Below are positions 18,850-26,144 of a stretch of 64,000 bases of DNA, one piece after another. The stretch is from contig CBDDTF010000004.1 in the NCBI GenBank assembly GCA_965233705.1, positions 558,001 through 622,000 on the forward strand, in the 5' to 3' direction. This DNA comes from Algihabitans sp965233705 (GTDB lineage Bacteria > Pseudomonadota > Alphaproteobacteria > Kiloniellales > DSM-21159). The translations under genes were made by a program, and so were the position numbers. Each line of letters begins with the position of its first letter. The stretch's first letter is position 1. The notes beneath the pieces were generated by a model. It was given only the letters and a program-made list of their open reading frames with translations. It ran no database searches and was not told the origin of the DNA.

Positions 18850-19863
18850 TCAGAACAGCGGTGCCGCGCCCTGAAAGGCCGTGCCCCCCTCGCCGAGGGC
18901 GGCGTTGACCGGCTCGCAGCCGGTGCAGCGGGCCGGGCCGTGCCGCTTCAGCCAGGCGCCGGGCTCGCTCTCGGCCGCCAGCGGGCCCTGGCCGGGCCGC
19001 CAGGCGCGGCCCAGGTCGCGCTCGGCCAGCCGGTGCGGCACGCAGTTGCAGTCGTACAGCCGGCCGTCCTTGGGCGTGTAGTAGCGCACCAGCTCCGGCA
19101 CCCGGCAGCGGCCGCGCGGCGTCAGGCTCCGCTGGGAGTCCAGAAAGGCCTCGACCTCCGCCGCGTCGCGCCCCATCCACTCGCGCGAGGCGCCCAGCAG
19201 ACGGGGGCCGGGGCGGCTGTCCACCCGGGCCTGGAAGCTGCGGAAGGCGGCGCGCGCGCCCTCCGGGTTGCCGTGCTCCCAGGCCCGGCGCGCGCGCTTG
19301 AGCGGGATGATCGACCAGTCGTCCACGCCCCAGGCGGCCAGCCTGTCGTAGAGGTCGCCCAGCTCGGCCATGTTGTGCGGGCCGACCACCGTGTTGACCC
19401 GCAGCGCGCAGCTCGGCGCCACCTGCCGCAGCCGGGCGATGCCCGCGGCCGCCGCGCGGAACAGGCCGGGCGTGCCGCGCGCCCGGTCGTGGGTGCGCTC
19501 CAGCCCGTCCAGGCTGACCACCGCCTGGCCCAGCCCCGCCGCGATCAGCGCCGGCGCCAGCGCGGCCAGGCGCGAGCCGTTGGTGATCACCGACACCGCC
19601 AGGCCGTGGCTGCGAAAGGCGGCGATCACCTCCGCGAGCTCCGCGTGCAGCAGCGGCTCGCCGCCGGTCAGGCGAACCAGGCGCACGCCGGCCGCCGCCG
19701 CCGCCTCGGCCAGCGCCGCCGCCTCGTCCGGCGGGAAGCGGTAGCCGTCGGCCGAGCGGCGAAAGGCGCACATGAAGCAGTTGGCGTCGCAGGCCTCGAG
19801 CACCCGCACGATCAGGATCGAGGGGCGGTCGAGCGCCGGCGCGGGATCGCCCTGCGCGTTCAT
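18850..19863 (-). CDS. Radical SAM enzyme, cytosylglucuronate decarboxylase-like (BlsE/MilG type)
   Basis: 337 residues from ATG 19863 (TTG 19884 is possible). The radical-SAM cluster motif is CDANCFMC (Cys25, Cys29, Cys32), followed by GGEP at 67-70. Extra cysteines near the C-terminus (GRCR, CNC, CTGC) may bind an auxiliary cluster. BlsE of blasticidin S biosynthesis has the same CX3CX2C spacing and size and removes CO2 from cytosylglucuronic acid to give a cytosine pentopyranoside. The assignment is supported by adjacency to BlsD- and BlsM-like genes, one of them divergent by 88 nt. A SPASM peptide-modifying enzyme is the alternative, but no precursor peptide is apparent nearby. Confidence 0.72.
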   Translation of the reverse strand: MNAQGDPAPALDRPSILIVRVLEACDANCFMCAFRRSADGYRFPPDEAAALAEAAAAAGVRLVRLTGGEPLLHAELAEVIAAFRSHGLAVSVITNGSRLAALAPALIAAGLGQAVVSLDGLERTHDRARGTPGLFRAAAAGIARLRQVAPSCALRVNTVVGPHNMAELGDLYDRLAAWGVDDWSIIPLKRARRAWEHGNPEGARAAFRSFQARVDSRPGPRLLGASREWMGRDAAEVEAFLDSQRSLTPRGRCRVPELVRYYTPKDGRLYDCNCVPHRLAERDLGRAWRPGQGPLAAESEPGAWLKRHGPARCTGCEPVNAALGEGGTAFQGAAPLF

Positions 19864-19887
19864 ATGGCTGGCCGGGGAATCCAACTT

Positions 19888-19902
19888 AAGGGTGTACCCC
19901 TT
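19888..19902. promoter_or_regulatory. Candidate operator between the divergent biosynthetic genes
   Basis: AAGGG and CCCTT arms flank tgtac, with a nested GGGT-gt-ACCC at 19890-19899. It lies in the 88-nt gap between the radical SAM and glycosyltransferase starts, the natural shared control region. Nearby aattttaccgc (19919-19929) is the most AT-rich part and may belong to the rightward promoter. No regulator gene is in the cluster, so binding is speculative. Confidence 0.35.
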
Positions 19903-19951
19903 CGCCCAAAGATGCTTAGAATTTTACCGCGTCGGTCGAATGGAGCTTACG

Positions 19952-21100
19952 ATGGATCGGCTTACGGTGGCAATCGCGGCCCAGTCCTTCGGCTTCGGAC
20001 CGGCGAGCAAGGCCGTCTCCATCGCCCGCCGGCTACGGCGCGATCCTCGCATCTCGGTTGTGGCCCTGGGCTGCGGCGTGGCCCACGCCTTCTTCGCGCG
20101 CGAGGGACTCGCCCGGGGGGACCCGCTCGATCCGGCCGATCCGCGGGACGCGCCGGCGATCGACGCGGTCCTGGCCGACTGCGACGCTCTGGTCTCGGCG
20201 CTCGATCCGCTCTGGCTGGAGCGCGCGCCGCCCGGCTGCCGGCGCTATCTGGTCGACAGCCTCGGCTTCATGTGGACCGAGGCCCACTTCGCCGAGCACC
20301 CCTGGCTGCGCCGCCTGGACGGCTACTTCGTGCAGGACCTCTTCGGCGCGGCGACGGCGCTGCGGGCCAGGGGGGTCGCCAACCTGCGTCCGGTGGCGGC
20401 GGTCATCGACCTGGACGACGCCCCGTCAGCCGCGCCGACGGGGCGGGACGCGGCCGGCGGGCTGGTGGGGCATCTCGGCGGGCTGTTCAACATCTTCGAC
20501 CCGGCGCCGGTGGAGGCCTATGCCGAGGGGGTGTCCGGACTGCTGCGCGACAGCGGCCTGCCGCTGGCGCGGCTGGCCACCAGCGCCCAGGGCGCGCGAC
20601 TGCCGTGCCTGGCCGCGCTGGGCGCGCGCCAGCTCGGCCACGGCGCGCTGCTGCGCCGCTTTGCCGAGGCCAAGGCGGTGGCCAGTTCGCCCGGCCTGAC
20701 CACCCTGCTGGAGCTCGCCGCGCTGGGCCGGCCGCTGCTGCCCCTGCCGCCGCAGAACCTCAGCCAGGCCCTGATCGTCGCCAAGGTGGCCGAGGCCTGG
20801 CCGGAGGCGCCGGAGATCTGGCGCTGGCTGAGCGCGGCCTATGCGCTGCCGCCGGGCCTGCCGGAGCCCGAGGGCGTGGCGCGGGTGCAGGCGGCCGGCG
20901 CGCGCGTCTTCGCCGAACCGGCCGCGCGCCGCGCCTACCTGGACCTGCTGCGCGCCGCGGCGGCCGATCCGCGGCCGCTGCCGCGCTGGATCGGGCCCGA
21001 GGGCGCGCAACAGGTCGCGGCGCAGGTGCTGGCCGATCTGGACGCACGAGCCCCGGCCGAGACCGCGCCGCCGCGCCCGGCCGTGCCGGCGGCGAGCTAA
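19952..21100 (+). CDS. Cytosylglucuronate synthase-like glycosyltransferase (BlsD/MilC type)
   Basis: 382 residues. It starts VAIAAQSFGFGPASK (residues 6-20), a nucleoside-antibiotic-type variant of the GT-B N-terminal glycine loop. The C-terminal half has SSPGLTTLLELAALGRPLLPLPPQNLSQA, the donor-binding motif of GT-B enzymes. In the blasticidin and mildiomycin pathways this family joins free cytosine (or hydroxymethylcytosine) to UDP-glucuronic acid. ATG 19952 is chosen over ATG 19940 because tggagc sits 6-7 nt before it. It leads a rightward operon (next start 29 nt downstream). The name is a recognition by motif plus neighbours; a generic GT-B transferase is the fallback. Confidence 0.72.
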   Translation: MDRLTVAIAAQSFGFGPASKAVSIARRLRRDPRISVVALGCGVAHAFFAREGLARGDPLDPADPRDAPAIDAVLADCDALVSALDPLWLERAPPGCRRYLVDSLGFMWTEAHFAEHPWLRRLDGYFVQDLFGAATALRARGVANLRPVAAVIDLDDAPSAAPTGRDAAGGLVGHLGGLFNIFDPAPVEAYAEGVSGLLRDSGLPLARLATSAQGARLPCLAALGARQLGHGALLRRFAEAKAVASSPGLTTLLELAALGRPLLPLPPQNLSQALIVAKVAEAWPEAPEIWRWLSAAYALPPGLPEPEGVARVQAAGARVFAEPAARRAYLDLLRAAAADPRPLPRWIGPEGAQQVAAQVLADLDARAPAETAPPRPAVPAAS

Positions 21101-21129
21101 CGACGAGGGGCAAAGAGGGGGAGCGCCGC

Positions 21130-21777
21130 GTGCCCGATTCTCCGCAGCAAGATCGCCGGCCGCCAGATCGCTGCCAGCCGGACCGTCTCCAGCCGGACCG
21201 TCTCCAGCCGGACCGTCTCCAGCCGGACCGTCTCCAGCCGGAGCGGCTGTCACGCGACCGCTTGCGAGTCGGGCCGCGGCCGACGGTCTTCGTCGGCGGC
21301 CCGATCCAGCACGCCCTGACGGCCGAGGGCTTCGACGGCGCCTTCCGCCGGCATATCGAGGCCGTGCTCGCCGCCTTCGAGGCCGCCGGCTTCACGGTGC
21401 TCTCCGCCCACCGCTTCGAGGGCTTCGGCGCGCTCGACACCGACGGGCTGCACCTGGAGGTCACGCAGCGCGACTTCGGCTGGATGCAGGCCTGCGACTG
21501 CTTCGTGGCGCTGCTGCCGGACGGCCGCGACGGTGCGCCGCTGCGCAGCGACGGCACCTGCGTCGAGCTCGGCTGGGCCTCGGCGCTCGGCAAGCCGGTG
21601 GTGCTGGTGTTCGACGGCTGGGAGCGCCACAGCCACCTGATTCGCGGCCTGGGCGCGGTGGCGACCACCCGCGCGGTCGGCTTCCGGGCCAGCCAGGAGG
21701 CGCCGGAGCGCATCGTCGCCGCGGCCCAGGCGCTGCTCGGCCGGCAGACCGCCGCGTTGGCGGCGACCGCGCCGTGA
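21130..21777 (+). CDS. Nucleoside 2-deoxyribosyltransferase-fold CMP hydrolase-like protein (BlsM/MilB type)
   Basis: 215 residues from GTG 21130, with gggggag upstream. The core begins at residue ~51: PTVFVGGPIQ, then SAHRFEGFG, RDFGWMQACDCFVALLP and GTCVELGWASALGKPVV. Glu146 in CVELGW is the expected glycosidic nucleophile; AHR…EGFG is close to the AHRRExWG pattern I associate with BlsM/MilB rather than with salvage deoxyribosyltransferases. The predicted reaction is CMP to cytosine plus ribose 5-phosphate, feeding the glycosyltransferase upstream. The first ~45 residues are an added low-complexity arm of DRLQP repeats with no counterpart in the family. Confidence 0.72.
   Translation: MPDSPQQDRRPPDRCQPDRLQPDRLQPDRLQPDRLQPERLSRDRLRVGPRPTVFVGGPIQHALTAEGFDGAFRRHIEAVLAAFEAAGFTVLSAHRFEGFGALDTDGLHLEVTQRDFGWMQACDCFVALLPDGRDGAPLRSDGTCVELGWASALGKPVVLVFDGWERHSHLIRGLGAVATTRAVGFRASQEAPERIVAAAQALLGRQTAALAATAP
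21166..21255. repeat. 15-nt tandem repeat encoding DRLQP
   Basis: gaccg recurs at 21181, 21196, 21211 and 21226, flanked by degenerate copies at 21166 and 21241: a 15-nt unit, four near-identical copies. It encodes QPDRLQPDRLQPDRL in the N-terminal arm of the CMP hydrolase-like enzyme. Perfect internal copies suggest recent, unstable expansion. Confidence 0.95.
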
Positions 21778-21844
21778 TGCCCGCGCGGGCTCCCGGTCCG
21801 CGGCAGAGGGTTTGCCGCGCCTGAAACAAGAGAGGTTCACAGCC

Positions 21845-23095
21845 ATGTCGCTCGGTCTCGCCCTGCTCGACGAACGCGCGCCCTGTTTCAGCAAGGCGGA
21901 GATCGACGGTCTCTGGCCGGAACACGACGACCAGGACCTGGCCGCGCTGGCCGGCGTGCTGCGCTCCACCCACTGGTGCCGCCTGAAGACCGGGCAGTGG
22001 GACGAGGGGCCGACCGGCGCGTTCGAGCGGGCCTTCGCCGACTTCCTGGGCAGCCCGCATTTCCTGGCGGTGGCCAACGGCACGGTGGCCATCGAGCTGG
22101 CCTTCGCCGCGCTGGGCCTGCGCCCCGGCGACGACGTGCTGGTCCAGGCCGGCACCTACTTCGGCACGGTGACGCCGATCCTGAAGGCGGGAGGTCGGCC
22201 GGTCTTCGTCGAGCTCTCGCCCGAGACGCTCTGCATCGACCTGGACAACCTCGAGTCCCGCCTGACCGAGCGCAGCGTCGGGGTCATCGTCGCCCACCTC
22301 TCGGGCCTCTGCCCGGACATGGAGGCCCTGCGCGCGCTGTGCGACCGCCACGGCCTCTGGCTGGTGGAGGACTGCGCCCAGGCCATCGGCACCACCTGGA
22401 AGGGGCGCCGGCTCGGCACCTTCGGCGAGTTCGGCACCTTCAGCTTCCAGCAGGACAAGCCGCTCAACAGCGGCGAGGGCGGCGGCGTGGCCTGCGGCGA
22501 CGCCCGCCTGTTCGGCGAGCTCTTCGCCCATCATCAGGGCTTCTCCGTCCCCGGGGCGCCGGCCTTCGAACGGCATCGCCTGAGCACCAACGGCCGCATC
22601 TCGGCCTTCCAGGGCGCGCTGCTGGGCAGCCAGATGAAGAAGCTGGACTCGCAGATCGCCCGGCGCCTGGCGATGCGCGAGGCCTTCGCGGCGCTGGCCG
22701 AGCCCGACGACGCGTTGGTGCCGGCGCGCCCGCTGCCCGGCGTCGACCGCTGGTCCATCTACAGCCTGCCGTTCCATTTCCGCCCGGAGGCGGCGGGCGG
22801 GCTGACCCGCGACGACCTGCTGGCGGTGCTGCGCGCCGAGGGCGTGCCGGTCTTCGAGGGGCATGTCGAGCCGATCTACCTGCGCCCGCTGTACCGCGAC
22901 AATCCCGACCTGCCGCAGCTCAACCCCGGCTGCTCCGTCACCGAGGAGCTGGCGCGCGAGCGCTATCTCAGCATCATGCAGTGGTTCCTGCTGGGTCCCA
23001 CCGCCTGGGCGGCAGAGGTGGTGCGGGTGGTGCGCGAGGCGGTCGCCCGGGCCGAGGCGGTGCGCGAGGCGCAGGCCGCGCTGAAGCCGGCCTGA
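21845..23095 (+). CDS. DegT/DnrJ/EryC1-family PLP aminotransferase (BlsH-position enzyme)
   Basis: 416 residues. VANGTVAIELAFAALGLRPGDDVLVQAGTYFGTVTPIL, LVEDCAQAIGTTWKGRRLG and FSFQQDKPLNSGEGG are classic for sugar aminotransferases and AHBA synthase. The PLP lysine is Lys205 in QDK; it is lysine, not the histidine of ColD-type dehydratases. It probably acts on a keto group of the cytosine-linked pentopyranose or hexuronate, the position BlsH fills in blasticidin biosynthesis. ATG 21845 has gagagg upstream. It belongs to the operon that starts at 19952. Confidence 0.88.
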   Translation: MSLGLALLDERAPCFSKAEIDGLWPEHDDQDLAALAGVLRSTHWCRLKTGQWDEGPTGAFERAFADFLGSPHFLAVANGTVAIELAFAALGLRPGDDVLVQAGTYFGTVTPILKAGGRPVFVELSPETLCIDLDNLESRLTERSVGVIVAHLSGLCPDMEALRALCDRHGLWLVEDCAQAIGTTWKGRRLGTFGEFGTFSFQQDKPLNSGEGGGVACGDARLFGELFAHHQGFSVPGAPAFERHRLSTNGRISAFQGALLGSQMKKLDSQIARRLAMREAFAALAEPDDALVPARPLPGVDRWSIYSLPFHFRPEAAGGLTRDDLLAVLRAEGVPVFEGHVEPIYLRPLYRDNPDLPQLNPGCSVTEELARERYLSIMQWFLLGPTAWAAEVVRVVREAVARAEAVREAQAALKPA

Positions 23096-23111
23096 GCGCG
23101 GCACGCGCGCC

Positions 23112-24320
23112 GTGCGGCCGGCCGTTCCGCCTGGCGGCGAGGCGACGCTGGTCGCCAGCCTGGCCGAGCTGCCGGCGGCGGCGCGCCGCTTCCATGAGGC
23201 GCCGGTGTGCCCGGAGGTGCGGGCTCTGCGTCGGCGGGCGCGCACGACCCTCGGCCTCCCGCACGGCGCGATCATGCTGGTGGCCGGCGGGCAGCCCGGC
23301 TTTTGCGGCGGCGGCCTCGGCACTCTGGCGAAGCTGGTCGCCCTGGCCCACTGCCGACGCGTCGAGCCGGCCTGCCGCACGCTCTTCTACCTGGCGGCCT
23401 CGGACGCGGCGACCTCGAACGACGAGTTCCACCGGGTGCCGGTGACGCCGGGGCCGCAGCCGCGCAAGCAGGGCCTCAACCGCAAGCACCTGCCCAGCGG
23501 CGTGCCGGCGGATCGCGTCGTCGTGGCGCCGGAGCTCTACGCGGCGGCCCTGGCGCGCATCGCCGCCGCCTTCGGCGCCAGCGAGGTGCCCGGGTGGCTG
23601 CGCGCCGCCTACCTGGACGCCAGGCCGCAGGGCTCCTTGGCGGCGCGCAACATCGCCGTGCTGCGCGAACTGGCCGAGCGGCTGGGCGTGACGCCCGATC
23701 GTTGGCTGGTCGACCGGGAGACGGAAACCGCGTTGCTCGGGCCCGACCTGCTGGCGCGGCTGCTCGACGGCTGGCCGGCGGCCCAGGTGGCGCTGAACGC
23801 CTTGGCCGGAGGCCGGGAGCTTGCGGCGCAGGGGGCCGGGGTTGGGGCCGGGACTGGGGCCGGGGCTGGGGGCGGGGCTGGGGGCGGGGTTCTGCGGCCT
23901 GCCCCGCCCGAGGTCGCGCCCTTCTGGATCCTGCGCCCCGGGGCCGCCGGGCGGCTGCGCGCGCGCTTCGACGGCCGGCGGCTATGGCTGGAGGACGGCG
24001 CGGCCCTGACTCCCGACGAGCTGACCGCGGCCTTGCGCGCCGGCGCGCTCCAGGTGGCGCTGCGCTCGACCGCCCGGGTGCCGGTGCTGGGGCTCTTCTG
24101 CGACGGGCAGGCGGTCGGTCCGGGCTCACGCTACAACGACCTGCTGGATGCGGCGCGGGCGTCCCTGCCGCTGCCCCTGCCGCCGCGCTGCCGGGTGGCC
24201 CCGGCCGATCTGCCGGCCGGTCTGGGGGCGGCCACCTGCCTCGCCGAGTTCGCCGTCGCCGACCGTCTGGCGGCGTTGCGCCGGCGGTTACGGGAGGCGG
24301 GCGCGCGCGGGTTCTTCTGA
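23112..24320 (+). CDS. BshC-like protein (putative amino-acid ligase fold)
   Basis: 402 residues from GTG 23112, 16 nt after the aminotransferase. AIMLVAGGQPGFCGGGLGTLAKLVAL followed by TLFYLAASDAATSNDEFHRV resembles the 'TGQQxGLxxGPLYTxYKA' and 'FWxAsEDHDFxE' motifs of BshC, the bacillithiol cysteine-adding enzyme, which has a class I tRNA-synthetase-like core. Gram-negative bacteria here would not be expected to make bacillithiol, so I infer a repurposed ligase adding an amino acid to an amino-sugar. A GAG(V/T/A) tetrapeptide array (23833-23892) interrupts the middle. Homology is suggestive, not certain. Confidence 0.48.
   Translation: MRPAVPPGGEATLVASLAELPAAARRFHEAPVCPEVRALRRRARTTLGLPHGAIMLVAGGQPGFCGGGLGTLAKLVALAHCRRVEPACRTLFYLAASDAATSNDEFHRVPVTPGPQPRKQGLNRKHLPSGVPADRVVVAPELYAAALARIAAAFGASEVPGWLRAAYLDARPQGSLAARNIAVLRELAERLGVTPDRWLVDRETETALLGPDLLARLLDGWPAAQVALNALAGGRELAAQGAGVGAGTGAGAGGGAGGGVLRPAPPEVAPFWILRPGAAGRLRARFDGRRLWLEDGAALTPDELTAALRAGALQVALRSTARVPVLGLFCDGQAVGPGSRYNDLLDAARASLPLPLPPRCRVAPADLPAGLGAATCLAEFAVADRLAALRRRLREAGARGFF
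23833..23892. repeat. 12-nt tandem repeat encoding GAGx
   Basis: Five 12-nt units begin at 23833, 23845, 23857, 23869 and 23881 (gggccggggttg type). They encode a Gly/Ala linker at about residues 241-260 of the BshC-like protein, between two folded segments. Confidence 0.9.
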
Positions 24321-24408
24321 TAGTAATGAAATCCGGTTTCCCGCAATGCTGAGTTGTGCCATTATTCCTGGCGTTGCAGTCGGTTGGACTCGCCCGGGGG
24401 AGGATCCC

Positions 24409-24663
24409 ATGGACCCGAAAACGTTGGTTTCCAAGGAAGAGATCGCCGAGCTGAAGGACCTGTTCAAGAGCGCCAGCGAGGGCAACAAGGAGGCCCTGAC
24501 GACCCTGGCGGCCGAGGCGATGGAGGCCGCCGCCCTGCGCGTGGTGGTGGCCGAGGCGGCCGAGACGGTGCAGATTGCCCAGGCCGAGGCGCTGATGGAG
24601 CTGAGCGAGACGCTGCCGCGCGCCGGGCTGATGGACGCCGGAAAGCTGCTGCGTGACGACTGA
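24409..24663 (+). CDS. Unrecognised 84-residue helical protein
   Basis: Starts ATG 24409 after ggggagg. The sequence is acidic and almost entirely helical: KEEIAELKDLFKSASEG, ALTTLAAEAMEAAALRVVVAEAAETVQIAQAEALMELSETL. There are no cysteines, no DSL phosphopantetheine motif and no signal. Its end overlaps the GTG start of the adenylating enzyme by 11 nt, so the two are translationally coupled and may be partners. An 88-nt AT-richer gap (24321-24408) before it may contain a promoter. I cannot assign a function. Confidence 0.8.
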   Translation: MDPKTLVSKEEIAELKDLFKSASEGNKEALTTLAAEAMEAAALRVVVAEAAETVQIAQAEALMELSETLPRAGLMDAGKLLRDD

Positions 24664-26029
24664 AGGGGTGGAGCCGGCCGAAGCGGCCGCGGCCATCCAG
24701 CGCAAGCTGCTGCCGGTCACGCTCGCCCATGCGGTGCGCGAGGTGCCCGTCTATCGCGACCTCTACGCGGAGGTGCCCTGGCAGGCGGTGCGCGAGCCGG
24801 CGGAGCTTTCGGCGCTGCCCTTCACCTCCAAGGCTCTGGTGATCGAGCGCTGGCGCGCCTTCCTGGCGCCGGGCCACCGCTTGGCCAGCCTGCAGTACAC
24901 CTCGGGCACCACGGGCGACAGCCTCTTCGTCTGCCGCTCGCAGGAGGAAAGCGACTTCATCTCCGGCTTCTTCGCCGACCTGCACGAGCCCGGCGGGCGG
25001 ATCACCACCTGCCTGAAGTTCGCCGAGGCGATCCACGGCACGCCGACACGCATCCCCACGCCGGTCTTCGTGGTCCAGGGCACGCTGTTCGACGACCGCT
25101 CGCTGGTCACCAGCCTCAACCTCATGCGCAAGCTGCAGGCCAACCCCGACGTGGTGCCGCCGGTCGAGGCGATCGCCGGGACCGACACGGCCCTGCGCGC
25201 CTTCACCCATGTGGCGGAGCGCGAGGCGGGGGACCTCTCCGGCTTCGGGGTCGCGGCGCTGCACACCCACGGCGATCTGCTGCCGCCCGCCACGCGCCGG
25301 CGCCTGGAGCGGGCCTGGGGCGCGGTGCTGATCGACCGCTACAGCCTGGTCGAGCAGTTCGGCGGTGCCAGCCGTGTGCCGGGCCGCGACCTCTACCTGT
25401 TCGATCCGCACATCGTGGCGGAGGTGGTGGACCCCGTCTCCGGCGCGCCCTGCACATCCGGGCGCGGGGTGCTGGTGCTCACCTCGCTCTATCCCTTCGT
25501 CCAGATGATGCCGCTGATCCGCTACTGGACCGGCGACCTGGTGGAGATCGTCCAGCCGGACCCGCCGACGCCGACCCTGGCGGTGCGGCTGCTGGGGCGG
25601 CTGGGCGAGTGCATCGCCGATCCCGACGACGGCCGCGTGCTGCTGACTCCGATGGAGTGGCGCGAGGCGGTGGAGGAGCGCCCGGAGGTCGCCTTCTGGA
25701 CCCGCCGCCGGCAGTTCGAAACGCCCGGCATCGTCCGCGCCATCGGCCGGCCGATGGTGCGCTTCCGGGTGCGCCCGCGGCCCCGGCCGGGGGCGCCGCT
25801 GCGCATCGTCCTGCAAGCGGGGCTGGAGGACACTGCCGCCCGCCAGTCGGCTCCCGACGGTCTCGCGGCCGGCCTGCGCGAGGCCGTGCTGGCCGAGGCG
25901 CCGGAGCTCGACGCCGCCGTCGCCGCCGGGCGGGCCGCGCTCGAGGTCGAGACCCTGGCCGCCACCGCCTGGCAGCCGCCCGTGCCGCCCGCCGGCAGCG
26001 TCGCCTGGGAGTACCTGCAGCCGGCCTGA
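24653..26029 (+). CDS. PaaK/CapK-like adenylate-forming enzyme
   Basis: 458 residues from GTG 24653. LQYTSGTTGDSLFVCRS (residues ~82-98) is the ATP-binding P-loop of the phenylacetate-CoA ligase group, preceded by PVYRDLYAEV and PFTSKALVIERW, the usual PaaK-like opening. Later motifs include DRYSLVEQFG and IRYWTGDLVEI. It should activate a carboxylate as acyl-AMP; the acceptor (CoA, amine or the coupled 84-residue protein) is unknown. In a nucleoside cluster it could prepare an acyl or aminoacyl side chain. An intergenic 12-nt repeat follows. Confidence 0.75.
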   Translation: MTTEGVEPAEAAAAIQRKLLPVTLAHAVREVPVYRDLYAEVPWQAVREPAELSALPFTSKALVIERWRAFLAPGHRLASLQYTSGTTGDSLFVCRSQEESDFISGFFADLHEPGGRITTCLKFAEAIHGTPTRIPTPVFVVQGTLFDDRSLVTSLNLMRKLQANPDVVPPVEAIAGTDTALRAFTHVAEREAGDLSGFGVAALHTHGDLLPPATRRRLERAWGAVLIDRYSLVEQFGGASRVPGRDLYLFDPHIVAEVVDPVSGAPCTSGRGVLVLTSLYPFVQMMPLIRYWTGDLVEIVQPDPPTPTLAVRLLGRLGECIADPDDGRVLLTPMEWREAVEERPEVAFWTRRRQFETPGIVRAIGRPMVRFRVRPRPRPGAPLRIVLQAGLEDTAARQSAPDGLAAGLREAVLAEAPELDAAVAAGRAALEVETLAATAWQPPVPPAGSVAWEYLQPA

Positions 26030-26040
26030 CCGCCCCCCCC

Positions 26041-26112
26041 GAGTCCGCCCCCCCCGAGTCCACTGCCGAGTCCACTGCCGAGTCCACTGCCGAGTCCGCC
26101 GCCAAGTCCGCC
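26041..26112. repeat. 12-nt tandem repeat between biosynthetic genes
   Basis: gagtcc recurs at 26041, 26056, 26068, 26080 and 26092, with a variant at 26104; the unit is gagtccactgcc. It fills most of the 115-nt gap between the adenylating enzyme and the glycosyltransferase. It is in frame with neither gene. Confidence 0.9.
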
Positions 26113-26144
26113 ACCGCGTCCTCCTCGCTTCGGGACAGACCGCC

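Noticed and set aside
18850..19863. Peptide-modifying SPASM radical SAM enzyme with a RiPP precursor
   Set aside because: C-terminal cysteines are compatible, but no short precursor-like gene is adjacent, whereas BlsD- and BlsM-like genes are.
21166..21255. CRISPR-like direct repeats
   Set aside because: Units are only 15 nt, contiguous without spacers, and in frame with a coding gene.
23112..24320. Bacillithiol biosynthesis gene bshC
   Set aside because: No bshA or bshB counterpart is nearby and the organism looks Gram-negative; only a BshC-like fold is claimed.
26041..26112. N-terminal extension of the glycosyltransferase through the gagtcc repeat
   Set aside because: I saw no convincing upstream start or ribosome site in the glycosyltransferase frame; the array is best left intergenic.
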